From positions 20,646,001 through 20,710,000 of the forward strand of contig NC_071331.1 of assembly GCF_010183535.1 (NCBI RefSeq): a stretch of DNA of 64,000 bases, in the 5' to 3' direction. The stretch comes from Caenorhabditis remanei (Eukaryota; Nematoda; Chromadorea; Rhabditida; Rhabditidae). Of the stretch, positions 56,994-64,000 are shown in pieces (within the stretch, counting starts at the first letter, position 1; every line of letters begins with the position of its first letter). The translations under genes were made by a program, and so were the position numbers. The notes beneath the pieces are model-generated. The model did no database searches. It was not told the origin of the DNA and saw nothing but the letters and a program-made list of their open reading frames with translations.

Positions 56994-57335
56994 TGCCGTT
57001 GGCAAGGTACCCTCATAACCCTGTAGTTCTCCGAGTCCTCACAATAAATACGCAACGACACTCCGCCAAAGTCTCACGCGCCTACCGTAACCTCAGCGCG
57101 TCAGTTCACGTGGACACGTGTACGCCCCGTGGCGACAAGTAGTTTTCTGAAGTCGGTTGACTTTCAGAGTTAGTTCTAGTTTTAGCGTTGGTGTTTTGAC
57201 TTTTGTTTCGTAAGTTTTACGCTCTCTTATTCTAATTCCTTGCAATAAAGTAGATTATTGTAAGAAACTGTGTTAATTGTCGTCTTTATTTATCCGGAAC
57301 CGATCACCCCGTATTTATACGCGGGCAACTGGGGA
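56994..57335. mobile_element. Candidate solo LTR or similar insertion
   Basis: It interrupts the R1 phrase TACGTGAGGATACGTGGAATTAATAGG found whole elsewhere (for example 61501-61530). The insert has a GC-rich start (TCGGGGAGTTGCC), an AATAAAGTAG signal near 57245 and an end CGCGGGCAACTGGGG, with AGTTGCC and GGGCAACT as short inverted ends. About 340 bases, non-coding. A solo LTR is the simplest guess; no target duplication could be fixed. Confidence 0.4.
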
Positions 57336-57721
57336 ATTAATAGGTGTTAATTCAGAACTGAGCTTGGTCCATTGCCAGACTTACAAAAGATTCTAGAATT
57401 CCAACCAATCACTCTGAAATATCTAGTTGTTGCCGATGGATTTGTAACGAATGGTTTAAATGCGTTCGCTAACTTTCGTTAGCGGGGGATCATGTTCTGT
57501 GGTATGATTATCCATGAATAGATTGATCAATCTTTACTATGACGTGGCGGTATGATTACTAAGACCGCTGTAAGAAGATAACTGAGAAAGAGGGGTGTTT
57601 TCTGTGTAAAGTAACGACAATTGGTAAGTGTGAGATGAAAAATTTTACGGATATTCTGTCACATACCAATTAGTACCATCTGTCTTTACTTGTGTATCTC
57701 ACGTAGTTAGAAAGTGAGAGG

Positions 57722-57788
57722 TAAACCAGCTGTTTTTATTGTTTATTTCCCAGAACCCTTTGGTCACTCAGATTCTTCTCGAACAGTC
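57722..57788 (+). promoter_or_regulatory. Heat-shock-element promoter block
   Basis: GATTCTTCTCGAACAGTC (57771-57788) keeps two clean inner units (TTCTCGAA), 75 bp before the ATG at 57863, preceded by the conserved TTGTTTATTTCCCAGAACCC. Confidence 0.5.
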
Positions 57789-57862
57789 TTTCCACCACTC
57801 ATTCCTACTCTCTCTTTCACTCTCATCCTTCCATTACTCGTCTATCGATTTGCTCCTCCCAA

Positions 57863-59063
57863 ATGGACCCTCCAAAAGCATTCCCGATTCTCCGCCTCTC
57901 ATTTGTTCCGATTCAAGAAATATTCAAAGCGATGAATCCATTCGAAATGTAAGTTTTGTCAACTTTTGTTACAAAGTTAACATCGCGAGGTTTTCATTAT
58001 TTCAAGTTAATAATTAGAATCGAATTCCTGAATTCATAAGATCTTTCAGAGTCAACTTCTCCATGATATCTAGACGGGCAAAAGCGGTAACAATGCAGAT
58101 GACCTTCTATTCGAAATATTCAATACAAATTCTTATCGGTAAAGAACTTGAAGTCACGGTTGTGGGTCCTAAGTATATGACACAATGCTTTTACATAATC
58201 ACATCAAAGGAAGAAAAAAGTGGAAAAATTGCGGAAAATATTTGGAATGATTGGAAACAGCTACTTGTATGGAAATACTCGAATAATCTAGTAGAGGAAT
58301 GGAAGCAGTTGTGTATATATGTATTGGAAATATTTAAAAAACAAACAATCCGCGTGTTTTCAATAGCTTTAGATGCATACGTAGATCAGAACGTTTCAAT
58401 TATTGATTTTTTGAAGACTAATGTGAAATCAGTGAACGGATGCAATCTGGATCAGTGGGAAGGAGAAAATGATGTAGATGAACATGCAGCATATGTCCTA
58501 GAGAATATCCAAATTACTTTTGAGTTGTTGCTTTGCTTACACATCAAAAGCAATGATTTCATTTTGAAAATTCCAAAAGAACTGATGGAATTAACTATGA
58601 TCAAGTCGCAATGGGTTGGATATGACAAACTATTGGAAATAGATTTTAAGAGTGTGATCCTTAAGGAAAATGAAATGTCGGATGAACAATGGAACTTGTA
58701 TTTCAAGAAATGGATAACAATGGAGACTCATTTGAATCTGGAACATTTGGAACTCGATTATAGAGATATCGAAGAGTTCAGAGCACTCGTATTGCATGAT
58801 ATTCCGCATGAAGTGGTGGATAGAGGAGTCAAACGAATCTTGAAAACGTAAGTTGAGAATTCGTTTCTACTTTTTTCACTCAATTCGAAACTTCAACTTT
58901 TTGTAAAAAATTTGAATGTTACTCGTTTATTTTTAGTTATTGTGATGTAAAGATAGAGGTAAGCGGAGGAATTGACATCAGACGGATCGATGGAAAAACT
59001 GCCACATTTTTCTTCGTTAGTTGGGCATTTCAAACGGTGAACTTTGCGATGAGTATTCATTGA
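57863..59063 (+). CDS. FBA_2 F-box protein, single F-box core
   Basis: Exons 57863-57948, 58050-58847 and 58937-59063 give 336 residues. Starts MDPPKAFPILRLSFVPIQEI (LSF for LPF), then VNFSMISRRAKAVTMQMTFY. Middle: GPKYMTQCFYIITSKEEKSG, LLVWKYSNNLVEEWKQLC. Then WVGYDKLLEIDFKSVILKEN, WNLYFKKWITMETHLNLEHL and DIPHEVVDRGVKRILKT. The last exon has GGIDIRRIDGKTATFFFVSW. It looks mosaic: its segment LKTNVKSVNGCNLDQWEGEN matches the gene at 50301 while the flanking parts match 53891. Confidence 0.9.
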
Positions 59064-59635
59064 ATCATTTCTATCTATCATAAAGATCTAATTTTTAATC
59101 TATTATACACGCTTATCCATCACAATAATAAAAATATTTTTTATCACCAATAAACTCATAGAATAACTGCCCAATAACGACTTATCTTTTCTAAAGGAAA
59201 AGCAAGCGCCTATGTTTTTTCTTTCGACAATTTTTTTATTCTCACAGTCAGATTGTATATAATTACCAGATATTCCATTATTCTACCTCATCATTCAAAT
59301 CTTTCGTCCCTAAATAAAAGTTATACATTTTTTCAAAGCTTTCATCAATCATCGAATGAGTCTAAAAAGCAAGCAAATGACAAGTGAGTTCAAGAGAAAA
59401 TTAATGCCAGAAAGAGATCGAAACCATTTAATAGTGAGCATAGACTAGATTTATACTTTCATGTGTTACTCTACTAAATCGTGTCCGTTTTGCATAAAAC
59501 GGCGCAGTAGGGAAAAAATTAATAAAAAAGAATAAGAAAAACAGGAAAAGAAAAAGTTAGGGGTCTGATGAGGGAGGGGGGAAGTCATAGAAGCCTGCGG
59601 GCGTTGGGCAAATGGTAATTATCAAAAAGAATAGT
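59064..59635. other. Convergent 3' flank spacer
   Basis: AATAAAAAT (about 59125), CAATAAAC (about 59149) and AATAAAAGTTA (about 59313) are possible plus-strand 3' ends. The rest is A/T-rich flank shared with 36704-36780 and 50180-50290. No gene. Confidence 0.4.
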
Positions 59636-60849
59636 TCAATGAACACTCATCAAAAAGCCATCATATTGGGCGAAGAAAGTTGCCGTCCTTCCATCGATTC
59701 GTCGAATGTCGATTCCTCCGCTTATCTCTTTAGTTTCATCACGATAACTGAAAATAGATTGAGTATTTCAAGGAAAAAGCATCGAGATCTTTAGATATTC
59801 ATGCTTCACAAAAATCGTCATATCCAATTATGATATCTTACAAAAAGTTGACACTTAATCATTATCAACTCACACTATCAGATTTCGTTTGACTCCTTCG
59901 TCTACCACTTCATGTGGTATATCATGCAATACAAACAATCTGAGATCTTCCAGTGATTTGAATGCAAATGCCAATAATTCCAGATTCAAATGAGTCTCCA
60001 TTGCCATCCATTTTTTGAAGAACAAATTCCAGTCCTTGTTTGAGATCCGATTTGTTCCAAGAACTACTCGGACACTGTCTATTTCCAACAGTTCATCATA
60101 TCCAATCCAGTCCGCTTTTTTAATATAAAATTCTTTCAGGTTTTTTGGAATTTTCATATCGAAATTGACGTTTTTGGTGTCTAGATTAGATTGAAACTTA
60201 TTGTTAACTTTGATATTTTCTAGGAGATAAGCGGCGTGTTCATCTACATCATTTTCTTCTTCCAACTGAAGCACATTGCATCCGTTCACTGATTTCACAT
60301 TAGTATTCAAAAAATCAATAATCGAAACGTTTTGATCTACGAATACATCCATAGTCATTGATAAAACATCGATCGCCTGTCTTTTGAATATATCCAATAT
60401 ATATTTACACAACTGTTTCCATTCCTCTACTGGATCTTTCGAATAATTATATACTTTCCGTTCAATGAAACCATTATTTTCATATTCCCCAACCTTTCCA
60501 TCCATTCTTTCATTTGAAGTCAATAGATAAATGCATGACACCAGATTTTTAGTTCCATTAATTGCAATTGCCATTGTTTCCTCTATACCAAGACCGATAG
60601 CATATTTCGAATAGAAGGTCATCTTTTTTGTTATTGCTTTGGCCCGTTTGGAAGTCATTGAGAAGTTGATTCTGGAAGAGATTACTTACATACATTATGT
60701 TGAAATACAAAACACATCACTTCTCTTTGTTTTTTACAATTACAAAAGGTTTTAGTGACTCACATTTCGATTGGATCCATCGCTTTGAAAACTTCTTCAA
60801 TAGCTAGAAACGGTAGACGGAGGATTGGGAACGGTTTGGGAGGGTTCAT
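59636..60849 (-). CDS. FBA_2 F-box protein, single F-box core
   Basis: Exons 60849-60764, 60671-59874 and 59747-59636 give 331 residues. Starts MNPPKPFPILRLPFLAIEEV, then INFSMTSKRAKAITKKMTFY. Then WIGYDELLEIDSVRVVLGTN, WNLFFKKWMAMETHLNLELL and DIPHEVVDEGVKRNLIV. The last exon has GGIDIRRIDGRTATFFAQYD. The large and last exons are a recent duplicate of the gene at 50301, but here a single-core first exon stands in front, so the 5' ends were exchanged. Confidence 0.9.
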
Positions 60850-60937
60850 TTTGGAGGAGCAAATCGATAGAAAAGACGGGTGATCAAAAATAATGAATGA
60901 GCCGGAGTGAGGGGCAATACGATGGAAGGAGGGAGAA

Positions 60938-60955
60938 GAATATTCGAGAAGGATT
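60938..60955 (-). promoter_or_regulatory. Heat-shock element, last unit degenerate
   Basis: GAATATTCGAGAAGGATT, 89 bp before the ATG at 60849, followed by TGAGTGACAGAGGGGTTTCTGGGAAGGCAAAC. Confidence 0.55.
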
Positions 60956-61260
60956 TGAGTGACAGAGGGGTTTCTGGGAAGGCAAACAATAAGAACAGTC
61001 TACCTATGCATTATGGCTACACTGTCTACTTACGTGAGATACGTAAATAGAGACAGGTGGTACTAATCAGTATGGACAGAAAAGTGTGTCAGATGGCCAA
61101 GATCTCCTGGCCTAACTTTATCTGTCCTCGGCTGAAATATGCCTTCATGGATCATGAACAAAGAGAGGTTTGGGAATTTATTATTTCTACGATTGGAGGA
61201 TTGGGAATTTATCATTTCTACGATTGTTCTATCAACTGTAGAGTCTGACTATGAACTTAC

Positions 61261-61340
61261 ATTGAGTGCATTCCCTTAGATACTTCTTCCATTGCTCGAA
61301 ACGGTAGACGAAGAATCGGCAATTGTTTGAGAGGTTTCAT
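61261..61340 (-). pseudogene. Orphan first F-box exon
   Basis: A complete 80-nt first exon (MKPLKQLPILRLPFRAMEEV to GMHS, then GTAAGT). Only scraps of the second-core exon follow (repeated GGATTGGGAATTTAT near 61160-61230). The next exon downstream on this strand is the first exon of 59636-60849, which has no acceptor. It has its own promoter block with a near-intact heat-shock element at about 61433-61450. Confidence 0.7.
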
Positions 61341-62181
61341 TCTGCAGGAGCTATTGATCGACGCGAAAAAAGAGAATGGAGGACAACAAATGAGTAGGAA
61401 TGAGGCAATGAGTGATGAGGAAGAGGAGGAAAACGTTCGAGAAGGATCTAGGTGACCAAAGGGTTGGGAAAACAAACAATAAGAACAACTGGTCTAACTA
61501 ATTACGTAAGGATACGTGGAATAAATAGGTGTTAATTCACGACTCGACACTACGCACGACAGTGAGTATCAACCTGATGACTTCACGATAAGGATCTGCT
61601 CTACATTCTGTGCATAAAAGGAAAAGGAAGCCGTCAGAAGTCGTCGATCATTCACCCTTTGTAGATCTACCGTGACTACTGATAAAACCATGGCAACTGG
61701 CTAGGCAAATCCCTACACGGAGTGCCGGCAGGTGAAGTCCTCTAGCTCGGATGACAGACATATTCAGCACCTTCACCGCCTAATACGGCAGCTCTGGAAA
61801 AGTCTAACTACAAGTGGAAGAGCTTTTTTGGTCATTCCTGTTAATAAAGTTGAGAGAGGTTTTCTCTTTCTGTTACTCTCATACTGTAAATTTCACACGG
61901 GTCCACCGTCCCCCGACAAGTCCCGGTTCGGCTTTTTCAAGACAAGTTTGCTTCAGAATAACGAGATCTCAGACTTTTTTAAATGTTGATTTGTATTTGT
62001 GCTGAATGAAACAATCCTCTTTCCGGGAAAAAACGCAGAAGTCATCTTATTTCATTTATAGAAAAGATAAGTGGTTACTGGTAGTTAATTAGTGCAGGTA
62101 TTTTGTGAGTTTATTGGTGATGGAAAACGTGAATTGCTTTATTGTGATTTCATTTTTTGTGGCTTTATAGATAGAAAAGAT
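61341..62181. repeat. Promoter block and R1 copy
   Basis: 61505-62150 corresponds to 14550-15110 plus parts found only at 47205-47760. Includes CCACCGTCCCCCGACAAGTCCCGG. No gene. Confidence 0.55.
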
Positions 62182-63468
62182 TCAATGAATACTCATAGCT
62201 AAACTCTCTGTCCAAAATTCACGGTACACGAAGAATGTTGCCGTCTTTCCATCGATTCGTCGGATGTCGATCCCTCCATTTATCTCTGTGCTTCTATTTC
62301 GAACACTGAAAACAAATGGAACATTTCACAGGAAATTGTAGTTTCTGTTCTCTGTGTTGTGAATAGAATTGAAAAACATTATGAACTCACGTTTTCAAGA
62401 TTCGTTTGACCCCTTCACCCACCACTTCATGCGGTATATCATGCAATACGAGTGCTCTGAATGTTTCCAAATGTTTGTGACTGAGTTGCAAGCATTCCAG
62501 ATTCTGATTTGTTTCCATTGCTATCCATTTTTTGAAGAATGAGTTCCATTCCTCTACCGAGATCCAATTCCTTCCCAGGGTCACACTTTTACAATCAATT
62601 TCCAACAGTTTCTCAAATCCAATCCATTCCGAATTCATGAAATATAATCCCTCTAGATTTTTTGGAATTTTCCCATCGAAAAAATATGTTTTAATGTGTA
62701 GCCAAGTTTCTAAATTATACCTAATTGTAATAGTATTCAGGAGATAAGCGACATTCTCATCTACGTTGTTTTGTTCCCATTGGTATAGGTAGCAATCGTT
62801 CACTGATATCTCATTTGTTTTCAAAAAATCAATAATTGAAACGTTTTGATCTACGAATGCATCTATTTGCATTGATAAATAGTTAATCGTTTGCTTCTTG
62901 AATATATCCAATACAAGTGTACTCAATTGTTTCCAGTCCTCTACTGGATTCTTTGAATAATTATATACTTTCCGTTCAATGCAACCATTCTGTTCTTTCT
63001 CCTCACATTTTCCATTCATTTTTTTGTCTGATGTCATGACATATGATACCACATCCTTTCTTCCATCAAGCCTGATTTCCGGCGCATTGTGTATGTAGAG
63101 ATCTATTGAATATTTCGTATAGAATCTTATCAATTTTGCTACTGTTCTGGTTCGTTTGCTAATCATTGAGAAATTGATTCTGAAACGGATTATATTTTCT
63201 CACAATTTGGAATGATATTTCATTTCTGACTTACATTTCGATTGGATCCATCGTTTTGAAGATTTCTTCGATGGCAAGAAACGGGAGCCGGAGTATCGGG
63301 AATGTGTTATCTCTACGGTTGCTAACCATTTTTATTCTGAAAGAGACATACAATGTCTATCAACTGTAGTATCTGGTTATGAACTTACATTGAGTGCATT
63401 CTCTTAGAAACTTCTTCCATTGCTCGAAAAGGTAGACGGAGTATCGGTAATTGCTTTAGAGGTTTCAT
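62182..63468 (-). CDS. FBA_2 F-box protein with double F-box core
   Basis: Exons 63468-63389 (80), 63336-63235 (102), 63179-62391 (789) and 62305-62182 (124) give 364 residues. Core 1: MKPLKQLPILRLPFRAMEEV. Core 2: VSNRRDNTFPILRLPFLAIE. Then INFSMISKRTRTVAKLIRFY, WIGFEKLLEIDCKSVTLGRN, WNSFFKKWIAMETNQNLECL and DIPHEVVGEGVKRILKT. The last exon has GGIDIRRIDGKTATFFVYRE. The part NVDENVAYLLN to WLHIKTYFFDGKIPKN is shared with 41392 and 47900, while its ends are closer to others, again suggesting exchange. Confidence 0.9.
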
Positions 63469-63548
63469 TCTGCAGGAGCAATCGATCGACGATAAGAAAG
63501 AGAATGGAGGACAAAGGATAAGGCAATTACTGATGGAAGGAGGAAGAA

Positions 63549-63612
63549 GAACGTTCGAGAAGATTCCGAGTGGCCAAGGGTTTCTGGGAAACCAAACAAT
63601 AAGTACAACTGG
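63549..63612 (-). promoter_or_regulatory. Heat-shock-element promoter block
   Basis: GAACGTTCGAGAAGATTC at 63549-63566 is a perfect four-unit array, 80 bp before the ATG at 63468. Confidence 0.65.
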
Positions 63613-63694
63613 CCTACTCAACTGACCCTCGTTCGAGAAGATTCTTCTCAAGATTAGATGGCCATGGGAATGTCAAATATTGGTTTTACTCATA

Positions 63695-64000
63695 CTTGTC
63701 ACGGGCCGGGCCGGGCCAAAATCAGGAAAAAACTCGGCCCGTTTTGAAACATTTTTGAAAATTTTTTTTGGAAATTTTTTTTTTGGAAATTTTTTGAAAA
63801 CAAAAGAAGTTTTCGAATAAAACTTCAAAATTCAATAAAAAGGTAAATATGTATGATAATTTAAGCATTTTTACTTCTAATTTTCGAAAAATTTCAGAAA
63901 ATTGTGTTACAAAATGAGTGTTGAATTACGTGAACTATGAATGTGCACGAAGACTTTGTGAAACAGAAGGAGTGAAGAAAGTTCGAGAAGTTTCGTATTT
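63695..64000. mobile_element. GGCCCGG-type element and the next promoter
   Basis: Starts CATACTTGTCACGGGCCGGGCC and continues A/T-rich, like the copy at 24500-24830; its other end was not found. At 63977-63994 a perfect heat-shock array, GAAAGTTCGAGAAGTTTC, suggests another F-box gene or its remnant just past the window. Confidence 0.5.

Larger units (their letters stand above)
56845..57862. other. Spacer with LTR-like insertion
   Basis: The promoter block of the minus-strand gene survives only as TTTCTGGGAAAGTAAACGATAAG (about 56933-56955); its heat-shock element is gone. 56994-57335 is an insertion (next entry). 57340-57390 is the end of R1. 57440-57660 shows nothing recognisable. Confidence 0.45.

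Noticed and set aside
56994..57335. Complete LTR retrotransposon
   Set aside because: Only one LTR-like unit, with no gag, pol or second LTR; kept only as a low-confidence solo LTR.

Overview
The window is nuclear DNA of a nematode, almost certainly a Caenorhabditis species. The evidence is short introns with TTTTCAG acceptors, CTACAGTA repeat tracts, A/T-rich introns, many small foldback elements, and above all a dense array of F-box genes of the FBA_2 type (the class called fbxb in C. elegans), a family hugely expanded in Caenorhabditis. The species cannot be told from the sequence.

Layout. Positions 1-4.4 kb are mostly non-coding and carry about 45 copies of a short GC-rich word (consensus TCTGGCGCACTTTTGACGCG), plus what looks like the last exon of a plus-strand gene entering from outside the window (1651-1800). 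A five-exon minus-strand gene for a small RS/RD-rich, probably nuclear protein spans 4789-6830. From 7.3 to 12.9 kb a divergent F-box gene lies in pieces among transposons: its F-box half is at 10303-11768, its probable C-terminal half at 7485-8240, and an inverted copy of its first exon at 12126-12220.

From 13 kb to the end the window is one cluster of FBA_2 F-box genes on both strands. The standard layout is a first exon of 86 nt with the F-box core (type MDPPKPFPILRLPFLAIEEV), a second exon of about 798 nt that finishes the F-box and carries a variable middle and the FBA_2 domain, and a last exon of 112-127 nt ending with GGIDIRRIDGKTATF and a short tail (SVH, SIH or CIH, then stop). All junctions are phase 2. 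A subset has the F-box core twice, on separate 80-nt and 102-nt exons that are in frame with each other. I count about 14 apparently intact genes and about 12 broken or partial copies. One pair of plus-strand genes (21.4-24.1 kb) belongs to a different FBA_2 subfamily ending in AYNYN.

Most genes have, at a near-constant 75-90 bp before the start codon, a block that in many copies contains a four-unit heat-shock element such as GAATGTTCGAGAAGATTC, followed by a conserved stretch (TTCTGGGAAACTAAACAATAAGAACA). F-box proteins of this type are expected to be substrate adaptors of SCF ubiquitin ligases: the F-box would bind the SKR/Skp1 subunit and the variable FBA_2 part would choose the target. 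The cluster therefore reads as a fast-evolving set of ubiquitin-ligase adaptors, possibly under shared HSF-1 control, shaped by tandem and inverted duplication, exchange between copies and transposon insertion.
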